From assembly GCA_023150875.1 (NCBI GenBank), contig JAKLKC010000029.1:17330-81329 (forward strand): a stretch of DNA of 64,000 bases, in the 5' to 3' direction. Within the stretch, counting starts at the first letter, position 1, and each line of letters begins with the position of its first letter. The DNA is from Myxococcota bacterium. Lineage in GTDB: Bacteria > Myxococcota_A > UBA796 > UBA9615 > JAKLKC01. Under the pieces are notes generated by a model, which was given only the letters and a program-made list of their open reading frames with translations, was not told where the DNA came from and made no database searches. Made by a program: the position numbers and the translations under genes. Shown here piece after piece: positions 36,784 to 46,106 of the stretch.

Positions 36784-38247
36784 ATGGCAGGGGAGGGGGA
36801 CGGAACGAGGCGCCGGTCGGCGAGGGCGCGGGGCGTCGCGGCCCTGGCGGTGGTGCTGGGGGCCCTCGGGAGCTCGGTCGCGGCGGAACCGATCCCATCC
36901 CCGGCGCCCCTGGTCCACAGCGTGGTCCTGGACGACGACGCCATCGACCCCGGCACCGGCGCGTGGATCGTCCGCGCCCTCGCCGCGGCCGACGAGGCGG
37001 GTGCCGATGCCTTCCTCCTCCAGCTCGACACCCCCGGCGGACTCCTGGGCACCACCCGCGACATCGTGAAGGCGGAGCTCGCCAGCGAGGTCCCGGTCAT
37101 CGTGTGGGTCGGACCCTCGGGGGCGAGGGCGGGATCGGCGGGCGTATTCATCACCGTCGCGGCGGGGCTGGCCGCCATGGCCCCGGGGACCCACATCGGC
37201 GCCGCCCACCCCGTGAGCCTGCTGGGCGCGCCGCCGGTCCCCCCCGACGGCGGCGAGGGGGACCCCGCGCCACTTCCCTCCTCCGGCACCGAGATGGAGC
37301 GGAAGGTCCTGAAGGACACCCTGGCCTGGGTCTCGGCGATCTGCGAGCAGCGTGGACGTCCTGTGGAGTGGTGCGTCAAGGCGGTGGCCGAGTCCGATGC
37401 CATCCCGTCGTCGGAGGCCCTGGAGAAGGGTGTCGTGGACGTGATCGCCGCCGACGTGACCGACCTGCTCCGCCGGGTCGACGGCCGCGAGGTCCCCACG
37501 GCGCGGGAGCCGGCGATCCTCCGGACCGCCGGAGCCCGGGTGGTCGAGGTGGAGCCGTCCCTCCGGGAGCAGGTGGTCCACCTCCTCTCGGACCCCAACG
37601 TCCTGTTCCTGCTCATCGCCGTGGGGCTGCTGGGGATCCTCGGGGAGCTCAGCCACCCGGGCACGATCCTCCCGGGGGTGGTGGGGCTGGGGAGCCTCAT
37701 CGCCGCGGCGGTGGGGCTCGCCATCGTGCCCTTCAACGTCGCGGGGCTCTTGCTGGTCGGCCTCGCCTTCGTGCTCTTCGTCCTCGAGGCCTTCGTGACC
37801 AGCTTCGGGCTCCTGACGGTCGGGGGGATCCTGTCGCTGGTCCTGGGCGGCCTGCTCCTCTTCGACACCCCCGGCTCCGGCGTCCGGGTCGACGTGGGGG
37901 TCCTGGCGGGGGTGGCGGTGGCGGTGGGGGTGGCGGCGGCGACCATCGGGGTGCTGGTGGCGAGGGCCTACCGGACCCCTATCCGGACGGGGATGGAGGG
38001 GATGATCGGCCAGCTCGGTACCGTGACCCGAGCCTTCATGCCGGCTGGGACCGGCTTCTCGGGCACCCTCTTCGCCCGGGGGGAGTACTGGACCGGGTGG
38101 GCCGCCGCGCCCCTCGAGGCGGGCGCTAGGGTGCGCGTGATCGCCATGGAGGGCCTCCAGGTGACGGTGGAGCCGGTGGAGGAAGGGCCCCCCACCGGCG
38201 TCGGAGGTGTCCCTCCGCCGGAGCCACCCGCGGAGCGCTCCTACTGA
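36784..38247 (+). CDS. nfeD: NfeD-family membrane serine protease
   Basis: 487 residues from ATG 36784 (a GTG at 36775 overlapping the upstream stop is an alternative). Signal peptide, then a ClpP/SppA-like protease domain: LQLDTPGGLLGTTRDIV, and ARAGSAGVFIT holding the nucleophile Ser. Four or five transmembrane helices follow (~275-395: LFLLIAVGLLGILGELSHPG). A C-terminal OB-fold NfeD domain begins near GMIGQLGTVTRAF. In archaea and bacteria such proteases cleave the C-terminus of the partner stomatin/slipin, encoded just downstream here. That neighbourhood strongly supports the call. Confidence 0.92.
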   Translation: MAGEGDGTRRRSARARGVAALAVVLGALGSSVAAEPIPSPAPLVHSVVLDDDAIDPGTGAWIVRALAAADEAGADAFLLQLDTPGGLLGTTRDIVKAELASEVPVIVWVGPSGARAGSAGVFITVAAGLAAMAPGTHIGAAHPVSLLGAPPVPPDGGEGDPAPLPSSGTEMERKVLKDTLAWVSAICEQRGRPVEWCVKAVAESDAIPSSEALEKGVVDVIAADVTDLLRRVDGREVPTAREPAILRTAGARVVEVEPSLREQVVHLLSDPNVLFLLIAVGLLGILGELSHPGTILPGVVGLGSLIAAAVGLAIVPFNVAGLLLVGLAFVLFVLEAFVTSFGLLTVGGILSLVLGGLLLFDTPGSGVRVDVGVLAGVAVAVGVAAATIGVLVARAYRTPIRTGMEGMIGQLGTVTRAFMPAGTGFSGTLFARGEYWTGWAAAPLEAGARVRVIAMEGLQVTVEPVEEGPPTGVGGVPPPEPPAERSY

Positions 38248-38287
38248 GGCGGAGGGGGCCGGAGATCCGGTCGCAGTCGTAGTAACC

Positions 38288-38305
38288 TGGGGCCGCGAGG
38301 CCCCA
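38288..38305 (+). other. GNRA-capped hairpin between nfeD and slipin
   Basis: A 7-bp stem TGGGGCC / GGCCCCA closes the tetraloop GCGA, ending 13 nt before the slipin ATG, next to its GGAGG ribosome site. It could be an mRNA processing or translational control element; no T tract follows, so it is a poor terminator. Confidence 0.3.
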
Positions 38306-38318
38306 AGTGGAGGTGGCG

Positions 38319-39074
38319 ATGCCGTTCGTGGTGGTGTTCGTCTTCGCGATCGGGCTGATGGGGCTGTTCTTCCTGGCCTCCGCGGTCCGGGTGCTCAACG
38401 AGTACGAGCGGGGCGTGGTGTTCCGGCTGGGCCGCCTCATCGCGGTGAAGGGGCCGGGGCTGATCCTGCTGATCCCCATGATCGACCGCATGGTGCGGGT
38501 CTCGCTGAGGACCGTCGCCATGGACGTGCCTCCCCAGGACGTGATCACCCGCGACAACGTCAGCGTGAAGGTCAACGCCGTCGTGTACTTCCGCGTCGTC
38601 GAGCCCACCCGCGCCATCGTGGAGATCGAGAACTTCCTCTATGCCACGAGCCAGCTCGCCCAGACGACCCTGCGCGCCGTCGTCGGCGAGGCGAGCCTCG
38701 ACGACCTGCTCTCGGAGCGGGAGAAGCTGAACCACCAGCTCCAGTCGATCCTCGACCACCAGACGGATCCCTGGGGGATCAAGGTCAGCATCGTCGAGGT
38801 CAAGCACATCGACCTGCCCGAGGAGATGCGGCGCGCCATGGCGCGGGAGGCCGAGGCCGAGAGGGAGCGCCGCGCCAAGGTCATCGCCGCCGAGGGGGAG
38901 TTCCAGGCGTCCGCCCGGCTCGCGGAGGCCGCCGAGATCATCTCCAAGCACCCGGCGGCCTTGCAGCTTCGCTACCTCCAGACCCTCAGCGAGATCGCGG
39001 CCGAGAACAACTCCACGACGATCTTCCCGGTCCCCATCGACTTCATGGAGGCCCTCATCAAGGGGAGATCATAG
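38319..39074 (+). CDS. Slipin (stomatin/SPFH-family membrane scaffold)
   Basis: 251 residues. An N-terminal hydrophobic hairpin (~1-25) leads to the SPFH/Band 7 domain: [29 protein letters not shown], then [20 protein letters not shown]. The helical C-terminal part has [20 protein letters not shown] and ends with [12 protein letters not shown], the slipin signature. ATG 38319 is chosen for the GGAGG five bases upstream; a GTG at 38307 is also open. It is the usual partner of NfeD, forming ring-like scaffolds in the membrane. Confidence 0.94.
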   Translation: MPFVVVFVFAIGLMGLFFLASAVRVLNEYERGVVFRLGRLIAVKGPGLILLIPMIDRMVRVSLRTVAMDVPPQDVITRDNVSVKVNAVVYFRVVEPTRAIVEIENFLYATSQLAQTTLRAVVGEASLDDLLSEREKLNHQLQSILDHQTDPWGIKVSIVEVKHIDLPEEMRRAMAREAEAERERRAKVIAAEGEFQASARLAEAAEIISKHPAALQLRYLQTLSEIAAENNSTTIFPVPIDFMEALIKGRS

Positions 39075-39206
39075 GAGGAAGGGCCCACGCGACCATCCTG
39101 TCCCTCGACGGGCCGCGCCCGCGCGAGCCGTGGACCGTGACGGGGGCCTGCCCCGGCGGGGGCACTCCCGACGGACCCGACCCGGACGAGGAACGGGAAA
39201 AAACTT

Positions 39207-39236
39207 TTGACACGGCGGAGCGAAGCCGTAGATACT
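39207..39236 (+). promoter_or_regulatory. Sigma-70-like promoter upstream of csrA
   Basis: TTGACA (39207-39212), 18-nt spacer, GATACT (39231-39236), preceded by an A-rich tract. It would give a csrA leader of about 210 nt. The rest of the 380-bp gap 39075-39454 holds the GGA-rich leader and no recognisable gene. Confidence 0.65.
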
Positions 39237-39360
39237 AGCAGACGCCTCAAGGGAAGAAGCGGGGTGGGGGCGGGCCGTCGTCACGGACCGTGGGGTCGGC
39301 TTCCGTCATCACATACCGCGGGCTCCGCCTCCCTTCCCGTCTGCCGCGGTGAGGGAGTGG

Positions 39361-39443
39361 GGATCGGACGTCACCGGACGGGCACCGGACAGGCCGGAAC
39401 GGACGCGACGGGCGAGCCCAGGCACAACCTCTTCGGTGAAGGA
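39361..39443 (+). promoter_or_regulatory. GGA-rich csrA leader, candidate CsrA-binding region
   Basis: GGA triplets begin at 39361, 39366, 39376, 39387, 39396 and 39401, including two near-identical units CACCGGAC. A seventh, at 39441, lies inside the AAGGA ribosome site of csrA. CsrA binds GGA in RNA loops and commonly represses its own mRNA this way, so this leader may be autoregulatory. Inference from sequence and family knowledge. Confidence 0.4.
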
Positions 39444-39454
39444 ATTGCTGAGAG

Positions 39455-39763
39455 ATGCTCGTCCTGACCCAGAAGGAAGGCGAAGTCCTCCAGATCGGGG
39501 ACAATGTCCGCATCTACATCAAGCGGGTGAAGGGGAACTGGGTGCGCCTGTGCATCGACGCTCCCCGCGAGGTCACCCTGCTGCGGATCCCGGTCGAGAA
39601 GTCCACCCGGCCCTCCGAGGACGGGGTCGAGGGCGCGCCCCCCCGGGGGCGCCCTCCGGGCCCGGACTCGGACGAACGCAGGTCGCCCGTGCGCCGTGCT
39701 CCCGTGGACAACCACGAGGAGCCCCGAACGGGCGTGCTGGGGCTGGCCGGCGACTCGAAGTAG
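39455..39763 (+). CDS. csrA: CsrA carbon-storage/translation regulator with long C-terminal tail
   Basis: 102 residues. The first ~50 match CsrA: MLVLTQKEGEVLQIGD, VKGNWVRLCIDAPREVTLLR. CsrA is a dimeric RNA-binding protein acting on ribosome sites of target mRNAs. Of the RNA-contact residues known from E. coli CsrA, Leu4 and Arg44 are kept, but Arg6 is Gln here. The usual Gly33 is Cys. The tail 50-102 is Pro/Arg/Glu-rich and absent from typical 60-75-residue CsrA proteins. The AAGGA at 39439 is a suitable ribosome site. Flagellar genes, frequent csrA neighbours, are not present. Confidence 0.9.
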   Translation: MLVLTQKEGEVLQIGDNVRIYIKRVKGNWVRLCIDAPREVTLLRIPVEKSTRPSEDGVEGAPPRGRPPGPDSDERRSPVRRAPVDNHEEPRTGVLGLAGDSK

Positions 39764-39915
39764 GCTCGCTCCTCCTCTCTCCCGCGGCGCGTCGGCGCGG
39801 CGGGAGGCGGGTGGGAAGCGGGGGCGGGTCCCCCCTCCGGCCCCCCCTGGCCCTGCGCCCGGTGCCTGCATAGATCCAGCCTCCGCGACGCCGGGAACGG
39901 CGGCGGGGAGCGTGG

Positions 39916-41190
39916 ATGCTCATCGTCCAGAAGTACGGCGGCACCAGCGTGGCGGGGCCGGACCGCATCGTGGCCCTGGCCGGGCGGATCGGGGAGCTCC
40001 ACGCGCGGGGGGACCGGGTGGTGGTCGTGGTGTCGGCGATGGCCGGCGAGACCGACCGGCTGTTGGACCTCGCCCGGCGGATCCATCCCCGCCCTCCCCC
40101 CCGGGAGGCGGACATGCTGCTCGCCACCGGCGAGCAGGTGACCATCGCCCTGCTGGCGATGGCGCTGCGGTCGAGGGGAGTCGAGGCGATCTCGCTGACC
40201 GGGGGCCAGGCCCGCATCGTCACGGATCGCTCCCACGGGAAGGCGAGGATCCGGGCCGTGGACGGCGACCGCATCCGCGGCGAGCTGGGCGGCGGGAGGG
40301 TGGTGATCGTCGCCGGCTTCCAGGGCGCCACCGACGACGGCGAGCTGACCACCCTCGGGCGGGGCGGGTCCGACACCACCGCGGTGGCCCTCGCCGCCGC
40401 CCTCGGCGCCGAGCGGTGCGAGATCTACTCCGACGTCGAGGGGGTCTTCGCCGCCGATCCTCGGATCGTCCCCGGTGCGCGGCACATCCCGTCCCTCGTG
40501 GCCGAGGAGATGCTGGACATGGCGTCCATGGGCGCGAAGGTGCTCCAGACCCGGGCGGTGGAGTTCGCCATGCGGCACGGCGTCCGGCTCTTCCTCGGCT
40601 CGACCTTCGTCGAAGGGGGGCGAGGCACCTTCGTCGAGCCCGGCGACGCTCCGGACCCGCCGGCGGGCCGTGCCGTCCCCCGGTCAGCAGCGCCGGAAGG
40701 GGAGCCGATCTCCATGGAAGAGCCGATGGTGCGGGCCGTGAACCTCAGCCGGAGCGAGGTCCTGGTGGTCCTCTCGGGAGTCGCCGACGCGCCCGCTTTG
40801 TTGTCGGAACTCTTCGGCGCGCTGGCGGAGGCCAACGTCAACGTCGACATGATCAGCCACCACCCCGCGGGGCCGGGCCGGGCCGACGTGCGCTTCACCG
40901 TGCTCGCCGGTGACGGCGCCGAGGCCGAGGCGGTGGCCCGGAAGGTCGCGGCGGAGCGGGGCGGCGGCGTCCTGGTGGACGCCTCCGTCGCGAAGGTGTC
41001 CGCCACCGGCGCGGGGATGCGGAGCCACCCGGGGGTGGCGTCCCGCTTCTTCGGCGCGCTTCGGGGGGCCGACGTGCCGGTCGTCCTGGTGAACACCAGC
41101 GAGATCAACCTCTCCTGCCTGGTGCCCGCCGAGCGCGGCGAGGCCGCCGTCCGGGCCCTTGCCGGGGCGTTCGACCTGACCGAAGACTGA
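39916..41190 (+). CDS. lysC: Aspartate kinase
   Basis: 424 residues. First step of the lysine/threonine/methionine pathway, phosphorylating aspartate. N-terminal kinase domain: KYGGTSVAGPDRI at 6-18, LATGEQVT, GRGGSDTTAVALAAAL and IYSDVEGVFAADPRIVPGA. Two C-terminal ACT domains (about 275-345 and 360-420) include NVNVDMISHHP and TSEINLSCLVP, the usual allosteric site for lysine or threonine. Length is typical of the monofunctional class. lysA follows after 58 bp, so this is a short lysine locus. Confidence 0.96.
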   Translation: MLIVQKYGGTSVAGPDRIVALAGRIGELHARGDRVVVVVSAMAGETDRLLDLARRIHPRPPPREADMLLATGEQVTIALLAMALRSRGVEAISLTGGQARIVTDRSHGKARIRAVDGDRIRGELGGGRVVIVAGFQGATDDGELTTLGRGGSDTTAVALAAALGAERCEIYSDVEGVFAADPRIVPGARHIPSLVAEEMLDMASMGAKVLQTRAVEFAMRHGVRLFLGSTFVEGGRGTFVEPGDAPDPPAGRAVPRSAAPEGEPISMEEPMVRAVNLSRSEVLVVLSGVADAPALLSELFGALAEANVNVDMISHHPAGPGRADVRFTVLAGDGAEAEAVARKVAAERGGGVLVDASVAKVSATGAGMRSHPGVASRFFGALRGADVPVVLVNTSEINLSCLVPAERGEAAVRALAGAFDLTED

Positions 41191-41248
41191 CGAAGGGAGG
41201 GCGGGCGGGCGAGGGGGAGGAGTCCCGCAACCCCGCCCCCGACCATCC

Positions 41249-42490
41249 ATGAGTTCCTTCGCGCCACGATGCGGCGTGCTCCACGCGGAGCGTACCCCCC
41301 TGGACCTCGTCGCCGCCGCCCACGGCACGCCCCTCTACGTCTACAGCCGCGGCGCCATCGAGCACCATTACGGCGAGCTGGTATCGGCGCTGTCGGCGGT
41401 GGAGCACCTCGTCTGCTACTCGGTCAAGGCGAACCCGACGGGGGCCGTGCTCCGCCTGCTCGCGGAGCGGGGGTCGGGGTGTGACGTGGTGAGCGGGGGG
41501 GAGCTCGCGCGGGCGCTGCGGGCGGGCTTCCCCCCCGACCGGATCGTGTTCAGCGGCGTGGGGAAGACCGAGGACGAGATCGCCGCCGCCCTGGAGGCGA
41601 GGATCCTCTGCCTGAACGTGGAGAGTGAGCCCGAGCTGCGGGCGGTCTCCAGGGTGGCGACGGCGCGGGGCCTCGTCGCCCCCGTCGCCCTGAGGGTCAA
41701 CCCCGACATCGCCGCGGGGAGCCACGCCTACGTCGAGACGGGCAAGGCCGGCGACAAGTTCGGCGTGCCCTGGGAGGACGCGCCCCGCCTCTACCGGCTG
41801 GCCCGTGGGCTCCCCGGCCTCCTTCCCCGGGGCGTCGACCTGCACCTGGGCTCCCAGATCCTCCGGGCGGAGCCCTACGCGCTGGCCGCGGCCCGCGTGG
41901 CAGAGCTGGTGGGGGCGCTGCGCGCGGACGGGTTCGGGATCGACCTGGTCGACCTGGGGGGCGGGCTCGGCATCTCCTGCGGGGAGGAACCGCCCCTGAC
42001 CGCCCCGAGGTACGCGGCGGCGGTGCTCCCGGCCGTCGCCGGGCTGGGGGCGCGGCTGATCGTCGAGCCCGGCCGCTTCGTCGTGGGACGAGGCGGGGTC
42101 CTGCTCACTCGGGTCCTGTACCTGAAGGACGTGCCGGGGCGGCGCTACGTGGTGGTGGATGCGGCGATGAACGACCTCATCCGGCCGGCGCTCTACGGCG
42201 CCTGGCACCCGATCCTGCCGGTCCGGCCCAGGCCCGGGCGGACGGCGTGCTGCGACGTGGTGGGGCCGGTGTGCGAGTCGGGCGACTTCCTCGGCCGGGA
42301 TCGGGAACTCCCCCCCCTCCGGGAGGGGGATCTGCTGGCGGTGCTCGATGCCGGCGCGTACGGATCCTCCATGGCGAGCAACTACAACAGCCGCCTCCGC
42401 CCCGCCGAGGTCCTGGTGGAGGGAGACCGCCACGGCCTCGTCCGCCGCCGCGAGACCCTGGACGACCTCCTTCGCCTCGAGGTCGAGTGA
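41249..42490 (+). CDS. lysA: Diaminopimelate decarboxylase
   Basis: 413 residues. Converts meso-diaminopimelate to lysine with PLP. A fold-III decarboxylase: YSVKAN holds the PLP Lys (Lys60), then SGGELARALRAG, HLGSQI, DLGGGLGISC, EPGRFVVG, the active-site Cys region CESGDFLG, and the C-terminal YGSSMASNYNSRLRPAEVLV. Start ATG 41249 gives the standard N-terminus. It forms a pair with lysC. Confidence 0.96.
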   Translation: MSSFAPRCGVLHAERTPLDLVAAAHGTPLYVYSRGAIEHHYGELVSALSAVEHLVCYSVKANPTGAVLRLLAERGSGCDVVSGGELARALRAGFPPDRIVFSGVGKTEDEIAAALEARILCLNVESEPELRAVSRVATARGLVAPVALRVNPDIAAGSHAYVETGKAGDKFGVPWEDAPRLYRLARGLPGLLPRGVDLHLGSQILRAEPYALAAARVAELVGALRADGFGIDLVDLGGGLGISCGEEPPLTAPRYAAAVLPAVAGLGARLIVEPGRFVVGRGGVLLTRVLYLKDVPGRRYVVVDAAMNDLIRPALYGAWHPILPVRPRPGRTACCDVVGPVCESGDFLGRDRELPPLREGDLLAVLDAGAYGSSMASNYNSRLRPAEVLVEGDRHGLVRRRETLDDLLRLEVE

Positions 42491-42579
42491 GGGCGACCGG
42501 CCCCCCTCCCGTTGGCGCCGGGTGGGGCGCCTCGCCCATCGCCTCCCCCCCGGCACTGGCGCCTCCTCCGCCGGGCCGC

Positions 42580-42585
42580 TAGAAT
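42580..42585 (+). promoter_or_regulatory. Possible -10 element before the PsbP-like gene
   Basis: TAGAAT stands out in a GC-rich gap, 23 nt before the ATG at 42609. The match at the expected -35 distance (TGGCGC) is weak. Confidence 0.3.
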
Positions 42586-42608
42586 CGCGGACCCTCCGGG
42601 AGGTGAAC

Positions 42609-43685
42609 ATGCGCGCCCGCCTCGCGCTCCCGCTCCTCGTCGCCCTGCTGGCCTCCCCGGCGGCGGGCGCCGAGGAGCCGAAGAAGACCCAGTGGCTCCC
42701 CGGCATGCCGGTGCCCGCGGCGTCCGCCGCCGCGGTGGCGGCGCCCCAAAGGGTCGTCTCCCCCGAAGGGTACTTCGCCATCACCGTCCCCGCCGGCTGG
42801 TCGCTGGCCACCGTCCTCCCCGATCCCAAGGAGATCGTCGACCGGGTGAAGGTCGAGAAGGCGGGGCTTGCCCTGATGGTCGAGCGCCGCCCCCAGCGCA
42901 TCGAGACCGGTCCCGGCGCGCTGGAGAAGTTCTTCGGGGAGGAGGTCGCGGCGTACCAGGCGGACTTCAAGGGCCTCACCTTCGGTCCGCCGTCTCCGGC
43001 GCAGGTTGCCGGGCACCCGGCGTTCGTCGCCCGGGCGACGGGCTCTCCCAAGGGGAGCCCGCGGGTGGTCCACCTCGCCATCGCCTCCGACGGGCGGAGT
43101 CGGCTGGACGCGCTGCTCCAGGGCGCACCGAACGAGGCCACCGAGGCCCTCTTCGGCGAGCTCCTCGGCTCCGTGGAGATCCTGGACGTCGCCTACTCCG
43201 CCCTGGCGTTCAAGGACGAGTTCGGGGAGTTCGGCGTCGTGCCCCCCGCCGGGTGGCTCCGCTACAAGGCCGAGGGGGATCCGCCCCCCACCCGGGACTT
43301 CCGGACCTACAGCTTCCCCGCCCGGGACGGCAGCGGGAGCACCCTCATCGTCGACGTCGTGGCCCTGCCGGACAAGGCGGGGAAGGTCACCGCCGACCGC
43401 CTGATCCAGTCCCTCCGGGCCAGCGAGATCGACCAGCGGGGCGCGAAGGACACCAAGGAGCTGGCCCGGGGCGAGGCCGGGAAGGACCCCGCGAAGGCCG
43501 TCCACTACGGCGTGTGGCGCTTCACCGACTCCGCGGGGGCGGAGCGCTTCATGATCGGCGGCGGCGTGGCGGCGAACGGGCGCCTCTACTGGCTCAAGTG
43601 CGTCGGACCCGCCGACCAGCTCGATGCCCACCGCCCGCTGGTGGTCGAGGCGTTTGGCACCTTCACCCTGACGCCGACGCCCTAG
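42609..43685 (+). CDS. Exported protein with two Mog1p/PsbP-like domains
   Basis: 358 residues from ATG 42609, preceded by GGGAGGTGAAC. Signal peptide 1-~20 (SPAAGA). Two similar halves follow: YFAITVPAGWSLATV opens the first (~55-190) and FGEFGVVPPAGWLRYK the second (~210-355). This is the pattern of Mog1p/PsbP-like beta-sheet domains, found widely in bacterial exported proteins of unknown role. A KTQWLPGMPVP stretch links the signal peptide to domain 1. No enzyme motif is visible. Confidence 0.72.
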   Translation: MRARLALPLLVALLASPAAGAEEPKKTQWLPGMPVPAASAAAVAAPQRVVSPEGYFAITVPAGWSLATVLPDPKEIVDRVKVEKAGLALMVERRPQRIETGPGALEKFFGEEVAAYQADFKGLTFGPPSPAQVAGHPAFVARATGSPKGSPRVVHLAIASDGRSRLDALLQGAPNEATEALFGELLGSVEILDVAYSALAFKDEFGEFGVVPPAGWLRYKAEGDPPPTRDFRTYSFPARDGSGSTLIVDVVALPDKAGKVTADRLIQSLRASEIDQRGAKDTKELARGEAGKDPAKAVHYGVWRFTDSAGAERFMIGGGVAANGRLYWLKCVGPADQLDAHRPLVVEAFGTFTLTPTP

Positions 43686-43813
43686 CCCCTGGCGCATGCG
43701 CCCGGGCAGGACTATCCTTCTGCGCCCCCGGTGCGGCCCGGGGGCCGACACGCCTTGATGACCCCTCGGGACCCCGCGGACGGTGGTCCCGACCTTCCCC
43801 CCAGATCCTTCCC

Positions 43814-44950
43814 GTGCACCTCTCCCCCGGGTCCTCCGCCGTCTCCGAGCGCGCCTTTCCGACCCTGGGGCCGGTGGGCCCGGTCGCGCCCGGTACCCCC
43901 CAAGGGGAGGACGACCGGATCGACTCGTACGACTTCGAGCTCCCGGACGCGTCCATCGCGCGGCGCCCCGCGCCCCGACGGGATGGTTCCCGGCTGATGG
44001 TCCTGCCCCTGCTGGGGGGGGAGGTCCGACACGCCCGCTTCGCGGACCTCCCCTCGGAGCTGCGGCCCGGGGACCTGCTCGTCGTGAACGACACCCGGGT
44101 GATCCCCGCCCGGCTCCATGGCCAGCGCGCGGGAGGGGGGCGGACCGAGGTCATGCTGGTCCGGCCGGTACCGGGCGAGGGCGTGGTGTGGGAGGCATTG
44201 GTCCGCCCGTCGGCCCGGGTGGGGCGGGGGTCTCGGATCCGCTTCGGGCCCGACGAGGAGTGGACCGCCACCGCCATCGACTCCGGCGGTGCAGGGCCCC
44301 GGCAGGTCCGCTTCGACGGCCCCGGCGACTTCGGCGCCTTCCTCGACCGCCGGGGGCGGCTGCCGCTGCCGCCCTACATCGACCGCCCCGACGACGCGGA
44401 GGACCGCGACCGCTACCAGACGGTCTTCGCCCGGGAGCCGGGGGCCGTCGCTGCGCCCACCGCGGGGCTGCACTTCACGCCCTCCGTCGTCGACGCCCTG
44501 AAGGGCGCGGGCGTCGGCGTCGCCTCCCTCACCCTGCACGTCGGCCCTGGGACCTTCCTACCCGTCCGGACCGAGCGGATCTCCGACCATCCCATGCACT
44601 CCGAGCCCTACCGGGTCCCGGTGGAGACGGCCCGGGCCGTGTCCGCCACCCTCGCCGGTGGGGGCAGGATCGTCGCCGTCGGGTCTACTTCCTGCCGCGC
44701 CTTGGAGGCGTGGCATGGGGAGGGGCGTCCCGATGACGGCGCCTTCCGCGAGACGCGCCTCACCCTCTGGCCCGGCCGGCCCCCGCGCCTGGTCTCGGCC
44801 CTGCTCACCAACTTTCACCTGCCGCGGACGACCCTCCTGGCCCTGGTCTCGGCGCTCGCCGGGCGAGGAAGGGTCCTCGCCGCCTACCGGGCCGCCGCGG
44901 AGGCGGGCTATCGGTTCTACAGCTACGGCGATGCGATGCTTCTCGTTTGA
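43814..44950 (+). CDS. queA: QueA, S-adenosylmethionine:tRNA ribosyltransferase-isomerase
   Basis: 378 residues. Makes epoxyqueuosine in tRNA from the 7-aminomethyl-7-deazaguanine base. Motifs: YDFELPDASIARRP, LLVVNDTRVIPARLHG, PPYIDRPDDAEDRDRYQTVF, AAPTAGLHFT, LHVGPGTFLPVR, SALLTNFHLPRTTLLALVSA. The N-terminus normally starts close to YDFELP. The only usable in-frame start upstream is GTG 43814, giving a ~33-residue extension. The 3' end overlaps tgt by 20 bp, so the two queuosine steps are cotranscribed. Confidence 0.93.
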   Translation: MHLSPGSSAVSERAFPTLGPVGPVAPGTPQGEDDRIDSYDFELPDASIARRPAPRRDGSRLMVLPLLGGEVRHARFADLPSELRPGDLLVVNDTRVIPARLHGQRAGGGRTEVMLVRPVPGEGVVWEALVRPSARVGRGSRIRFGPDEEWTATAIDSGGAGPRQVRFDGPGDFGAFLDRRGRLPLPPYIDRPDDAEDRDRYQTVFAREPGAVAAPTAGLHFTPSVVDALKGAGVGVASLTLHVGPGTFLPVRTERISDHPMHSEPYRVPVETARAVSATLAGGGRIVAVGSTSCRALEAWHGEGRPDDGAFRETRLTLWPGRPPRLVSALLTNFHLPRTTLLALVSALAGRGRVLAAYRAAAEAGYRFYSYGDAMLLV

Positions 44951-46106
44951 GGTCGTCGCCCGGGAGGGCGCAGCGGCACGGACGGGGCGCCTCGTCCTGC
45001 CGGGCGGAGAGGTGCGCACGCCCGCCTTCATGCCCGTGGGCACCTACGGCGCGGTGAAGGGGGTGGGCCCCGAAGACCTCCGGGCCCTGGGGGCCGACAT
45101 GGTCCTCTCGAACACCTACCACCTCTACCTCGCGCCGGGAGTGGCGACGGTGGAGGCCCTGGGGGGCGTCGGGAAGATGATGGGGTGGGACGGGCCGGTC
45201 CTCACCGACAGCGGCGGCTACCAGGTCTTCAGCCTGGGCGGGCTCGCCAGGGTCGACGACGACGGCGTCACCTTCCGCTCCCACCGGGACGGATCGAGCC
45301 ACCGGTTCACGCCCGAGAGCACCGTGGACGCGCAGGCCCGGATGGGGGTCGACGTGGCCATGGTCCTGGACGAGTGCCTCCCCCCGGGGCGGGGCAGGGC
45401 CGAGACCGAGCGGTCCACCCGCCGCACCGTCGAGTGGGCCCGACGGAGCCTGCCGGCCCGGGACCGGTGGGGGGACTCCGCCCCCGCCCTGTTCGGCATC
45501 GTCCAGGGGGGCTTCTTCCCCGACCTCCGGGCCGCCTGTGCCGCGGAGCTCCGGGAGCTTCCCTTCGACGGCCTCGCCATCGGCGGCCTCTCCGTCGGCG
45601 AGCCCCGGGCCCAGCTCCACGAGATGGTGGCCTGCACCGCTCCCCTGCTCCCCGAGGACCGCCCCCGCTACCTGATGGGGGTGGGTTACCTCGACGACAT
45701 CGTGCTGGCGGTGGCGAGGGGGGTGGACCTCTTCGACTGCGTCCTGCCCACCCGCAACGCCCGCAACGGCTGCCTCTTCACCCGGTCCGGCCGCGTCATC
45801 GTCAAGCACGCGGCCCACAGGGACGATCCGCGGCCCCCGGACCCCGAGTGCGGCTGTCCGGTGTGCCGCCGCTTCTCCCGTGGATACCTCCGGCACCTCT
45901 TCCTCCAGAACGAGATGCTCGGCTGCCGACTCAACACCCTTCACAACCTGTGGTTCTACCTGGACGGGATGCGCCGGATCCGCGAGGCGATCGTCGCGGG
46001 CACCTTCTCCGGCATGGTGCGGGAGGCCGAGGACCGCCTCGCCCGGGTCCCCGAACCGTCTCCGGTGGACGACGACCAGGCGGCGTCCGCCGTCGAGGGC
46101 TTCTGA
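44931..46106 (+). CDS. tgt: tRNA-guanine transglycosylase (Tgt)
   Basis: 391 residues. Exchanges guanine at position 34 of tRNAs for preQ1. Features: TPAFMPVGTYGAVKGV, SNTYHLYLAPG, catalytic DSGGYQVFSL, GIVQGGFF, LFDCVLPTRNARNG with the nucleophile Asp, and the zinc site CGCPVCRRFSRGYLRHLF. Start ATG 44931 lies inside the end of queA. Its TGA is immediately followed by the yajC ATG. Confidence 0.96.
   Translation: MRCFSFEVVAREGAAARTGRLVLPGGEVRTPAFMPVGTYGAVKGVGPEDLRALGADMVLSNTYHLYLAPGVATVEALGGVGKMMGWDGPVLTDSGGYQVFSLGGLARVDDDGVTFRSHRDGSSHRFTPESTVDAQARMGVDVAMVLDECLPPGRGRAETERSTRRTVEWARRSLPARDRWGDSAPALFGIVQGGFFPDLRAACAAELRELPFDGLAIGGLSVGEPRAQLHEMVACTAPLLPEDRPRYLMGVGYLDDIVLAVARGVDLFDCVLPTRNARNGCLFTRSGRVIVKHAAHRDDPRPPDPECGCPVCRRFSRGYLRHLFLQNEMLGCRLNTLHNLWFYLDGMRRIREAIVAGTFSGMVREAEDRLARVPEPSPVDDDQAASAVEGF

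Noticed and set aside
39075..39206. A small gene between slipin and csrA
   Set aside because: No frame with a ribosome site and coding character; the stretch looks like untranslated and promoter sequence.
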